From assembly GCA_004524435.1 (NCBI GenBank), contig SDNO01000005.1:1-34779 (forward strand): a stretch of DNA of 34,779 nucleotides, read 5' to 3'. The stretch comes from Candidatus Thorarchaeota archaeon. Lineage in GTDB: Archaea > Asgardarchaeota > Thorarchaeia > Thorarchaeales > Thorarchaeaceae. Shown here piece by piece: positions 26,758 through 34,779 of the stretch (within the stretch, counting starts at the first letter, position 1; the number at the start of each line of letters is the position of its first letter). Position numbers and translations under genes: made by a program. The notes below the pieces were generated by a model, which made no database searches, had not been told where the DNA came from, and saw only the letters and a list, made by a program, of their open reading frames with translations.

Positions 26758-27511
26758 TCATGAGGAAACATACAGCAGTGTCTCTGTGCCTCCAGGTGGG
26801 TCTGCGAAGATATGTACGAGTGTCCTGGTATCCAAAACCGCGGCCGTCCATCGATAGCGAGAGAGATTCAGCCTTCATGAGTGCTGACACTAACAAGGGG
26901 AAGAATGTGTAACGGATGGTTCTTAGTATCTTATGGAGCCCTCCCACTTCTGGATATATTCCCCTTGAGTGTTGAGCCATGCGTACCGTTTCATTCTCTT
27001 GATCGAAGAGGGGCAGAAAGCGAAGCGCCACCACAAGCCCGAATGCGTATCTGTAAGGGATACCGATGTCCGTGAGAGCATAGGACAAGAGTGTGGGGTC
27101 AGTAGTGGCCACAAAGAGCATGCTGGAGAGTACTATGACCAAGAAGCGTAGCATTATGGACACGCCACGACTAATCCCGTAGTCTGTCACTGGGAGGGCA
27201 GGGCCAACCTGGCCAATCCTTGGAATGAGATAGAGGAAAACGGTTCCATTTGTAGTCACAAGTACTTGAACGATGAATAACAGAATGGAGAATACAAGAA
27301 TGAATCTCATCTTTCGAGTGAGCCGTGCAAGAGAAACCTTTGCAAGGCGGAACGTGAGCACTAGAACGGAGAGAACGAGCAGACCGAATGCCCCGTTCTG
27401 GTAGAGAATGATTGATGTATTCAGAGTGAGTAACATCCAGAGTTTTGTCAGGGGATGCAACTGGTGGACAGGGGACTTGACATCCATGAAACCGATTCTA
27501 GAGGCCATCAA
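26693..27511 (-). CDS. ecfT: ECF transporter T component (EcfT/CbiQ-like)
   Basis: Multi-TM; coupling-helix-like MKAESLSLSMDGRGFG; adjacent to ECF ATPase. Confidence 0.88.
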   Translation of the reverse strand: MMASRIGFMDVKSPVHQLHPLTKLWMLLTLNTSIILYQNGAFGLLVLSVLVLTFRLAKVSLARLTRKMRFILVFSILLFIVQVLVTTNGTVFLYLIPRIGQVGPALPVTDYGISRGVSIMLRFLVIVLSSMLFVATTDPTLLSYALTDIGIPYRYAFGLVVALRFLPLFDQENETVRMAQHSRGIYPEVGGLHKILRTIRYTFFPLLVSALMKAESLSLSMDGRGFGYQDTRTYLRRPTWRHRDTAVCFLMTMILAGVILAILGLLPQFLSV

Positions 27512-28956
27512 ACATCACCTAGTCTGTTTACGTATTCACTGCGTCCGAGTTTGCCAAGCTGCTTCATCACATCGGCGGGCATGCCATCGAGTAGGATACG
27601 ACCATTGTCGATGAACACAAGTCGATCGCAGAACTGTGCGGCAAACTGAGAGTCATGAGTCACAACCACTGCGGACCCTCCACGACTTACTGTTGAGTGA
27701 ATCACACTCTGGACAAACTTGCGTCCCTCAACATCTTGACCGATGAAAGGTTCGTCGAGGAGGAGCAGTTCGGGCTCATGCACCATGATCGAAGATATGT
27801 TCAGTCTTCTCTTCTGACCGTGGCTGAGCGAGAATGGATTCCGAGTACGGGTATCAGCTAGTCCCGCTAGGTCGAGGAACTTGTTGGCCCTTCCAAGGGC
27901 CTCCTCTTCCTGTAATTCGAATATGTCTATCCCGAGAGTCTGTTCTCTCCATACGGTAGTTTCGAAAATCTGATGATTAGGGTTCTGAAAGACAACTGCA
28001 GTCTTTCGTGCAACAACGGTCTTTGGTAGACTCTCTATTGCCTCCGAGTCCAGATAGACCAGGCCCCTGTGAGGAGACAGTAGTCCTGCAAGAAGAAGTA
28101 GAAGGGTAGTCTTTCCGGATCCATTGTCGCCCATGATAGCTACAACCTCTCTTCTGTCTACTTCGATTGTAATGTCTTGGATTGCCTGTCGAGAGCCGTA
28201 GGAATATGCTATGGATTCTGCTCTAACCAAGGGGTCAGAATCTTGTTCCACAGAAGATGTGATGGCCAAAGGGCCGACCTCGGGTGGTGGGCTGAAGGGC
28301 ACGATATCATCTCCTGTGAGATGGAGTATCCTGTCTGCAATCGACTGCAGCCTCTCGAAACGATGCTCGATGCAGATTATTCCCATGCCCTGGGATTTGA
28401 GGTTTGACAGTACATGACGGATTCTTCTGGTGCCTGCGGGGTCAAGGCTTGAAGTGGGTTCATCAAGTATCAGGTAGTCAGGTCGAAAAGCCAACATTGA
28501 CGCAATGGCAACACGCTGTTTCTCGCCCCCTGAGAGCTGGTAAGTGGCACGATCTAGTAGGTCAGGTCGCTCCACTTCCTCGAGGGAACGAGTGACCTTT
28601 TGGGCCAGTTCATTTTCCGGAATGAGAAAGTTCTCAGGGCCAAATGCGACCTCGTCCGATACACGGAGGGTACATAGCTGACCCTCTGAATCCTGTTGCA
28701 CCAGAGCAATCCTGCGAGCTATCTCACTTATTCTCATTGAATCTAGGTCATTATCTTCAACTGCAAGATGACCAGAGAGAGTGCCATCTATCACATGGGG
28801 GATGAGTCCCGCCAAGCATTTCGCTAAGGTAGACTTACCCGAACCCGTTGGACCGGTGAGAAGGACTAGTTCTCCTCTCTCTAGGGTCATTGAAACACTG
28901 TCAAGAACGGTGCTTTCGCCACCGTATGAGAAACTGACATCTCTTGCCTCAAGCAT
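27508..28956 (-). CDS. ecfA: ECF transporter ATPase, two fused ABC domains (EcfA-EcfA')
   Basis: Two Walker A (GPTGSGKST, GDNGSGKTT), two signature-like motifs (LSGGEKQR, LSHGQKRR), two Walker B (LILDEP, LLLDEP). Confidence 0.95.
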   Translation of the reverse strand: MLEARDVSFSYGGESTVLDSVSMTLERGELVLLTGPTGSGKSTLAKCLAGLIPHVIDGTLSGHLAVEDNDLDSMRISEIARRIALVQQDSEGQLCTLRVSDEVAFGPENFLIPENELAQKVTRSLEEVERPDLLDRATYQLSGGEKQRVAIASMLAFRPDYLILDEPTSSLDPAGTRRIRHVLSNLKSQGMGIICIEHRFERLQSIADRILHLTGDDIVPFSPPPEVGPLAITSSVEQDSDPLVRAESIAYSYGSRQAIQDITIEVDRREVVAIMGDNGSGKTTLLLLLAGLLSPHRGLVYLDSEAIESLPKTVVARKTAVVFQNPNHQIFETTVWREQTLGIDIFELQEEEALGRANKFLDLAGLADTRTRNPFSLSHGQKRRLNISSIMVHEPELLLLDEPFIGQDVEGRKFVQSVIHSTVSRGGSAVVVTHDSQFAAQFCDRLVFIDNGRILLDGMPADVMKQLGKLGRSEYVNRLGDV

Positions 28957-28967
28957 TCTCTACCCGC

Positions 28968-30026
28968 CTAATACACATAGAGTTCAGTCACCTGTTTTAC
29001 CCAAGCAGAGCCCTCGTAGTTTCCAGCTATCAGCCAGAGGCCGTCATTAGATTCTGTAAGCAGAAGTCTTTCATCATCTAGGACGGTCTGGAGATCGAAT
29101 GTAATTGAATAACCATCTCTAGCAATCACCTGTATGCCATTTGCTTGGGGCTTCGGCTCTGCTACGCCAAGAATGGTTGATAGCAAGACCCCTGTGTAGT
29201 TGGTTGGGGGAATGTGGGTGTATGCGCCTTGGAGTTCTGCAACAATAGTCACTTCATACTCTGAGAAATCGGCAGGGCGGTATAGGTAAGGAGTTTCAAC
29301 CAGACCCGTCACCTCGCAGGAATATGGATCAGCAAATACGTCTGCAATGGCCACCGCGTAATATGTGGAACCTAGAATGAGAAAGGTCACAAAGGCAATT
29401 GCCGGAAGATTCCGTCGAATCATGATGGAACGGGAGACTCCCTCTTCCGCAGGAAGGTGATTTGTCAGTCCCGCCTCTTCTAGGAAGGCGAGAGTTTGCC
29501 ATGCAAAATAGCCGGCGAATATGATGCCGGAACAGAATGCTAGTATCGTGATAAGGCTAATGTAGATCAATGGTGTTCCGGTAAAGTAGAAGAGCTGGAA
29601 TACGATAACATTGGAGGAGGATGACAGACCGGCGAAGAGCCACCAGTTCAGACGTTCTATGACGGATTTGCTGGATGGACCATTAGGAGAAATCGATGGA
29701 ATATCAAGGATGACACCTTGAATAAGTGATACAATGACAATCACTATTCCATGTGTGCTACCTGTGAACATCTCGACAAAGCCTTTCAGAAGACCAGCGA
29801 AAGCGCCAGAGCCACGTTTTGGGACAAGCACTCGAATCAACACGATCCAGAAGACATGAAGTCCTGCAATGATTTGGCCTGCCCCGAAGGGTACCCCAAC
29901 TGCGATGTTGATTAGGTTCCCTAGATAACCAACAAAAGTACTCAGCGCCCCACCTAGTGAAGAGAGAATGAAGAGAGTCACAAGCTCTCGGGTGGTCATG
30001 ATGTTCGAGAAGGCCTTTCTCGTCAC
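28968..30026 (-). CDS. ECF S component-like membrane protein with C-terminal extracytoplasmic domain
   Basis: Hydrophobic N-terminal part with GLHVFW...GAFAGLLKGFVEMFTGSTHG (YkoE/thiamin-type S component-like); C-terminal YTGVLLSTILG...QVIARDGYSITF...WVKQVTELYV. GTG start at 30026 (GAGGTGGTACCGTG) overlaps the upstream stop; ORF track start 30122. Confidence 0.7.
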   Translation of the reverse strand: MTRKAFSNIMTTRELVTLFILSSLGGALSTFVGYLGNLINIAVGVPFGAGQIIAGLHVFWIVLIRVLVPKRGSGAFAGLLKGFVEMFTGSTHGIVIVIVSLIQGVILDIPSISPNGPSSKSVIERLNWWLFAGLSSSSNVIVFQLFYFTGTPLIYISLITILAFCSGIIFAGYFAWQTLAFLEEAGLTNHLPAEEGVSRSIMIRRNLPAIAFVTFLILGSTYYAVAIADVFADPYSCEVTGLVETPYLYRPADFSEYEVTIVAELQGAYTHIPPTNYTGVLLSTILGVAEPKPQANGIQVIARDGYSITFDLQTVLDDERLLLTESNDGLWLIAGNYEGSAWVKQVTELYVY

Positions 30027-31597
30027 GGTACCACCTCGATAATCTGTGTGTAACGGACCCATCGAGCTCCTGCTGACAGGTATATGTCGCAACCCATTCC
30101 CGGAGCTGACGTCTGAAGACAATCACCATTGCTGTACTGACCATCCTCTGGTAACATCGCAAGCCTCAGTCCAGTAGACCAGTCGGGAACGGTTGTTCCA
30201 TTATAGGAATATGCCAATATCATGTCGCCTTGCAGTTGGTACCAGCTTTCGTTTGGGTACACATTGTCATAACAGAATTCTTGTTGATAGCCATCATTAG
30301 CAGTCACTCTCAGTGTGTTCTCGGTCGTCATGCCACCCACTAGAGCCAAGAGATCGGAGATTTTCACGCCTTTGTATACACCTTGACCATGCCAATTCTC
30401 AAGCTGATTTTGGAAGGATGAGAACCCTTCTATCGTAGGCAATTGCATCAGGTCGTCTATTGTAAGGGTTAGGTCTTCGTTTCTACCCCGAATGACGACC
30501 TGGTCTCTCGCAAAAGATGGCTCCTCTAAGGCAACGGGTTCTATCCTGACCTGTGGACCTGACACTGTAACATTGACATAGTGGTATATACCGCCTTTCT
30601 CTGCAGTCTCATAGAGGGTGGCACCAGCTCCTCCCGTTATGACGTAGGTCACGGTGCTGGGAGTACTGACATTGAACATATGGATGTGACCGGCGAAGAC
30701 AACGTTCACCGATTCGGATTCGAAGATATTCATGAGACGCGTGGCGGTGGTGGTATTGAGTAGTGTATGATTGCCACCCGGTCTTGGGTCAAATGGCGGG
30801 ATGTGTGTGAAGACGAACTTGTGTTCTGCTACTGCTGTGGACAGGTCATCTTCAAGCCACTGCAATATTGATTCTGATACATCCCCAGCTGACGAGTTGA
30901 AGATGGTGAAATGTGCACCACCAAAATCAAAGGAATAGGTGGAGGGGCCGTATCTACTCTGATATCGTTGACCCCCGTTCAACTTGATATCATGATTTCC
31001 AGCTGTGAGAAAAAGGGGAACGGAGAGATTTCCCGTAGCGTCGTCAAATCGTTGGTATTGTTTCTCTTGACCAAAGGGAGTGATGTCACCACAGTGAAAC
31101 AGCATATCGGGATGGAGGTGGTTTGCAGTGGTCACAATGTCCTGTATGGAGCCCTGATACCCCTGTGAATCACCAAATACGTAGAAATTCAGAGGAGATG
31201 CATCTGAGGTGTCCATCGTGATACTCGCATTGGGCAATTGCGTTTCTAAGCGGAGAATATTGGAGGATCCATTGGAGTATACTATGGAGTATGAAACATT
31301 TGATGAGAAGGTGACTCTGTGCGTGTTGATATTGGTGATGAGAACCTGATGATTATTCAGAAGACCGCCAGCATGGGCCGATAGATTGAGTTGTATGGAT
31401 AGAGCCATTGCACGAATCACCGTCTGATCGGTAGTTTGATCCAATACGTACCCACCCCGAACTGATACTTCCGGTGCCGGAGCAGGGTTGCCAGTGAATA
31501 TCAGATACACTGACCCTATGCTTGTAATACAGATGAGGATAATACCTGCAAGAGCCAAAGTTTCTCTTCTCTGATTCATCTGGGGCTCCGACTCCAC
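30023..31597 (-). CDS. Membrane-anchored extracytoplasmic calcineurin-like metallophosphoesterase with C-terminal molybdopterin-binding-like domain
   Basis: N-terminal TM; metallophosphoesterase motifs FGDSQG, HCGDITPFG, AGNHD, FAGHIHMF; C-terminal LTIDDLMQLPTIE...YKGVKISDLLALVGG...RVTANDGYQQEF...WVRYTQIIEV; many NxS/T sequons. Confidence 0.85.
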   Translation of the reverse strand: MESEPQMNQRRETLALAGIILICITSIGSVYLIFTGNPAPAPEVSVRGGYVLDQTTDQTVIRAMALSIQLNLSAHAGGLLNNHQVLITNINTHRVTFSSNVSYSIVYSNGSSNILRLETQLPNASITMDTSDASPLNFYVFGDSQGYQGSIQDIVTTANHLHPDMLFHCGDITPFGQEKQYQRFDDATGNLSVPLFLTAGNHDIKLNGGQRYQSRYGPSTYSFDFGGAHFTIFNSSAGDVSESILQWLEDDLSTAVAEHKFVFTHIPPFDPRPGGNHTLLNTTTATRLMNIFESESVNVVFAGHIHMFNVSTPSTVTYVITGGAGATLYETAEKGGIYHYVNVTVSGPQVRIEPVALEEPSFARDQVVIRGRNEDLTLTIDDLMQLPTIEGFSSFQNQLENWHGQGVYKGVKISDLLALVGGMTTENTLRVTANDGYQQEFCYDNVYPNESWYQLQGDMILAYSYNGTTVPDWSTGLRLAMLPEDGQYSNGDCLQTSAPGMGCDIYLSAGARWVRYTQIIEVVP

Positions 31598-31659
31598 TAA
31601 GTGATATGCATGACTGTATATTTCGGGTGTCTGTAGTAGTTAAGAAGCTTGGCACGTGC

Positions 31660-33642
31660 TCATGTTTCGGACTCTTCTATCCGTACTACTGTTGAATTGA
31701 AGGTTGATCCCCCACCAAGCACTTGAGGTATCGATAGTGTTATGGAGTTGGTAGGTCTTCCATCCAGATCGGCACCTTGGCGTGGGACCCATAGGACGCC
31801 GGGCGGAATAGACTCTGCCAGCTGAGTTTGCATCCTGATCTGCCCGCGCTCGTTTGAGAGTATCACCGTATCTCCCGAGAGGATGTTCCTCTCCTTTGCA
31901 TCGCGGGGGTTGATTCGTACAGTAGCAGGAATGGGCCCAAATACCTCTTGGAACTGTGTATGACTGTATCGTGTCATTGCACTATTCAAGAGAATGAACT
32001 CTTTGGAATCGATAGATAGCGAAGAGTACTGTGGAGTAGGTGACAGACCGAGGTTGTCAGTCTGAGTAGAGTAGAACTCAAGACGACCAGACGGTGTAGG
32101 GTAGTAGTTCAGAGGAAGATACTCCAATTCCACACAATTTCCCCCCATCAGGTCATCAAATGAGGCCCCTCTCAGCGATTCTTTCATGGCAATCTTCACC
32201 GCACTCCAAGGATTCTCAAACAACAAATCATCATCAAGCTTCAGGTGTTCTGCAATCTGACGCATCAGCCATATCTCATCTCTGCTCTCGCCGAGGGGCG
32301 GCACTACATTTCTTGATGCCATCGTATAGCGATGTGCCCAAGCGATTGTTATGTCGTCTTTCTCCAAGTAGGTACAAGCAGGCAGGACTAGATCTGCAAA
32401 GTCTGTAGTTTCAGTCCAGTGGGTATCATGTACAACTACGAAGACATCATCCCGAAAAAGCCCCTCTCTCAAGGGAATCTGGTTGGGAATTGTCAAGGCA
32501 GGATTCATATTATAGACAAATATGAACTTGAACTCGCCACGTTGAATGAGAGGAGCCAGGTCCACTTGACTTACAGTTTTCCAGTCGTTTGCTAACTGGT
32601 GCCTACCGCTCAGATACCCGGTGTCGATCTTGAAGCCGCTTTCATTGCTGTAGAAGAAGCCTCTGTGAATCCCGACAAGAGCAGGAAGAAGAGCAACGGC
32701 CCGAGTTGATTCAGCACCCTGTAGATGCTTTTGCATGCCCACCCCTATCATTGTGGCACCGGGCTTCCGATCCGCATAGAGGTCGCCCAGTTCACGAATG
32801 ACTCTCTCATCAGGACCGCATATGGAGGATGCTCTGGTCAGTGACCAATGGGACACTTCCTCAGCAAAGCGCTCATAACCTGCGGTATATGTCTTGATGA
32901 ACTCGTGGTCAATCTTGTCGGTTTGGATGAGGTAGTTTGCGAGGGAGAGGGCGAGGGGAGCGTCTGTACTCGGACGAAGTGGGATCCACCTATCAGCCTC
33001 TTTTGCAGTTCGGGTTCTCCGGGGATCGATAGCAACTATCGACGTACCATTCCTATCTCGGGCCTCTAAGGCCATGTCCCATATGTGCGGTGCGCTGACT
33101 ACGGCATTGAAGCCCCAGAAGATGATCATATGCATGTGCAGGAGGTCATCGGGTTGAACACCATAGTCTGAGCCGTAATGGAGCGAGATGGCATCTCGAC
33201 CGGACTTTGCACAGAGAGCATGGTCAGTCCTTGTAGCACCAAGTACGTTCCATAGACGCTGTGGAAAGTGGAGTGTGAGCAGTCCGGTGTTCCCGAAGTA
33301 GTCCAGTAAGAGAACACTCTCCTTTCCATGCTCTTCTATTGTGTTCTCTAGCCTGGCAGTCAGGAGCTCTAGTGCCTCTTCCCATGATATCTGGTGCAAT
33401 TCATCCTGAGCAGTGTCACGAAGATACGGATGTTTCACGCGGTTTGTGACCAGACGGACCATGTCCTTGGCGGCGCGAGGGCAGGTTATACCTCGTGTAA
33501 CCGGATGTTCAGGATCACCACGGACTGACTTGATTTGGCCGCTCGCATCAAGTTGAACGAGCAGGGTACAGGTGTCATAGCAGTCTCTCGGACAGACTGT
33601 TCGAAATTCATACGGAGCAGCCATCTGGTTTCCTGACTCCAA
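31660..33642 (-). CDS. Molybdopterin oxidoreductase (formate dehydrogenase/DMSO reductase superfamily)
   Basis: N-terminal CPRDCYDTCTL...GITCPRA [4Fe-4S] pattern; DHALCAKSGRDAISLHYGSDYG; C-terminal dinucleotide-binding region. Confidence 0.92.
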   Translation of the reverse strand: MESGNQMAAPYEFRTVCPRDCYDTCTLLVQLDASGQIKSVRGDPEHPVTRGITCPRAAKDMVRLVTNRVKHPYLRDTAQDELHQISWEEALELLTARLENTIEEHGKESVLLLDYFGNTGLLTLHFPQRLWNVLGATRTDHALCAKSGRDAISLHYGSDYGVQPDDLLHMHMIIFWGFNAVVSAPHIWDMALEARDRNGTSIVAIDPRRTRTAKEADRWIPLRPSTDAPLALSLANYLIQTDKIDHEFIKTYTAGYERFAEEVSHWSLTRASSICGPDERVIRELGDLYADRKPGATMIGVGMQKHLQGAESTRAVALLPALVGIHRGFFYSNESGFKIDTGYLSGRHQLANDWKTVSQVDLAPLIQRGEFKFIFVYNMNPALTIPNQIPLREGLFRDDVFVVVHDTHWTETTDFADLVLPACTYLEKDDITIAWAHRYTMASRNVVPPLGESRDEIWLMRQIAEHLKLDDDLLFENPWSAVKIAMKESLRGASFDDLMGGNCVELEYLPLNYYPTPSGRLEFYSTQTDNLGLSPTPQYSSLSIDSKEFILLNSAMTRYSHTQFQEVFGPIPATVRINPRDAKERNILSGDTVILSNERGQIRMQTQLAESIPPGVLWVPRQGADLDGRPTNSITLSIPQVLGGGSTFNSTVVRIEESET

Positions 33643-33693
33643 GTATCATGATGGCATCTTGGTGGTCAGTTCTATATTAAGTGGAGGAATGTG

Positions 33694-34470
33694 TCAATTG
33701 ACCGGTATACCTTCATGTCTTATGCGTTCTGATAGCGTTTTGATACGCTTATCACTTCGCCAGACTGCGGTCTCTGCAAGGGCATCAGCAATGACCGACT
33801 GAAATCTTTCTTCGGTTGTTTCTGTACGAGGCTGCCCCATCAGATCAAGATATTCATCGAGCAAGAGCCAGACCATTTTCTGTTTCTCTGGTGCGAAAAT
33901 CGGATTGGTGTCAAGGATGCTTGCAGCCACACCACTGATGTCGAGGATCCATGGTCCTTCATGGGCCTCCTCAAAGTCTAGTCCCCAGAGTATATCACCA
34001 GCCACAATGAAATTTCGGAGCCGAGGATCACCTTTGACCATCCCTGTGATCTTATGAAAGTCATAGTACCATTGTGCTAGCATTGCCACGTATCTATTCT
34101 CTAGAGTTCGATTGAGTACATCAACCAGTGGCTCTCCGGAGATGTACTTCATAAGGATCACACCGTTTCTTGCGCCGTAGACCTCAGGCACAGGGAGTCC
34201 TGCAGTATGACAGGACAGCAGTAGCCCATGCTCCAGCTCAAACCGATTTGTTACGAATAGTTTACCAATCAGCTTTTCTCCTGAAGAGAGTGTGAGTCTG
34301 AGGACGACGTTCTTCTTGCTCCTCAGGCGGCCAACATCGGTGACTCTATCCGGGCGCCGTGTGTGTTCGTCAATGAGCTCTCGGAGGGTCTTCACGCGTT
34401 CTACCTCCAAGACTTGGCCGTCTAGACCGTGTAGTTTTCCAGAGAGTTCGTCAAGAGCATCCATGGTCAT
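33694..34470 (-). CDS. Kinase-like protein (RIO/APH/Bud32-like fold)
   Basis: VILMKYISGEPLVDVL, KGDPRLRNFIV, and GLDFEEAHEGPWILDI resembling catalytic HGD..N and DFE motifs. Confidence 0.65.
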   Translation of the reverse strand: MTMDALDELSGKLHGLDGQVLEVERVKTLRELIDEHTRRPDRVTDVGRLRSKKNVVLRLTLSSGEKLIGKLFVTNRFELEHGLLLSCHTAGLPVPEVYGARNGVILMKYISGEPLVDVLNRTLENRYVAMLAQWYYDFHKITGMVKGDPRLRNFIVAGDILWGLDFEEAHEGPWILDISGVAASILDTNPIFAPEKQKMVWLLLDEYLDLMGQPRTETTEERFQSVIADALAETAVWRSDKRIKTLSERIRHEGIPVN

Positions 34471-34552
34471 CAGCGTTAGAGTAGAAGGTGTCTATTAGAC
34501 TACCGACCAATCACTCTTTAAGTCCAAGACGAAAGCGCTCTCCTGATTGGCA

Positions 34553-34768
34553 ATGGATGGTCGAATCTGTAACGTTGAGAAGAACAAGGAAGACTGCGGC
34601 TGCACGTATCCTGGGTGTTCTCGCAAGGGATACTGCTGTGACTGCATACGATACCATTGGAAACACCACGAGCTGCCAGGCTGCCTCTTCCCGAAGGACG
34701 CTGAGAAGACCTTCGATAGGTCTCTGGAGTATTTCATCGAAGTCTGGAGTAAGGAGTTAGGCTTGTAA
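34553..34768 (+). CDS. Small Cys-rich protein, DUF6485-like
   Basis: CNVEKNKEDCGCTYPGCSRKGYCCDCIRYHWKHHELPGCLFP. Confidence 0.75.
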   Translation: MDGRICNVEKNKEDCGCTYPGCSRKGYCCDCIRYHWKHHELPGCLFPKDAEKTFDRSLEYFIEVWSKELGL

Positions 34769-34779
34769 GAATGGCGGGC

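Overview
Archaeal chromosomal segment, probably Asgard/Thorarchaeota-like. The lineage is inferred from gene content and was not tested. The core is a minus-strand transcription/translation operon: rpoB (unsplit) - rpoA1 (A') - rpoA2 (A'') - eL30-like - nusA-like - uS12 - uS7. There are three tRNAs: Lys-UUU, intron-containing Asp-GUC, and Tyr-GUA with a C1-G72 pair. Other genes encode DinB-like, SIS, HEAT-repeat, SDR, FtsX-like permease, DUF6144-like, PCMT, FEN-1, tandem GNAT, a Zn-ribbon DNA methylase (COG1743/DUF1156-type), and a RIO/APH-like kinase. A four-gene cluster holds an ECF transporter (EcfT, fused EcfA-EcfA, S component) with a metallophosphoesterase, next to a molybdopterin oxidoreductase. 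The best leads are: (1) a cassette of three micro-ORFs absent from the supplied ORF track (33, 27 and 33 aa), the first two clearly paralogous, behind a TATA box and palindromes; (2) a duplicated ~21-codon motif (HPVPFLxGQL..VQVCPxxNER) flanking a nucleotidyltransferase-like gene, whose copies differ mainly at third codon positions; (3) three genes that appear to start at CTG behind good Shine-Dalgarno sequences; (4) an ECF S component and a secreted phosphoesterase that share a degenerate molybdopterin-binding-like domain. All product calls are by eye. No database search, folding or alignment software was run.
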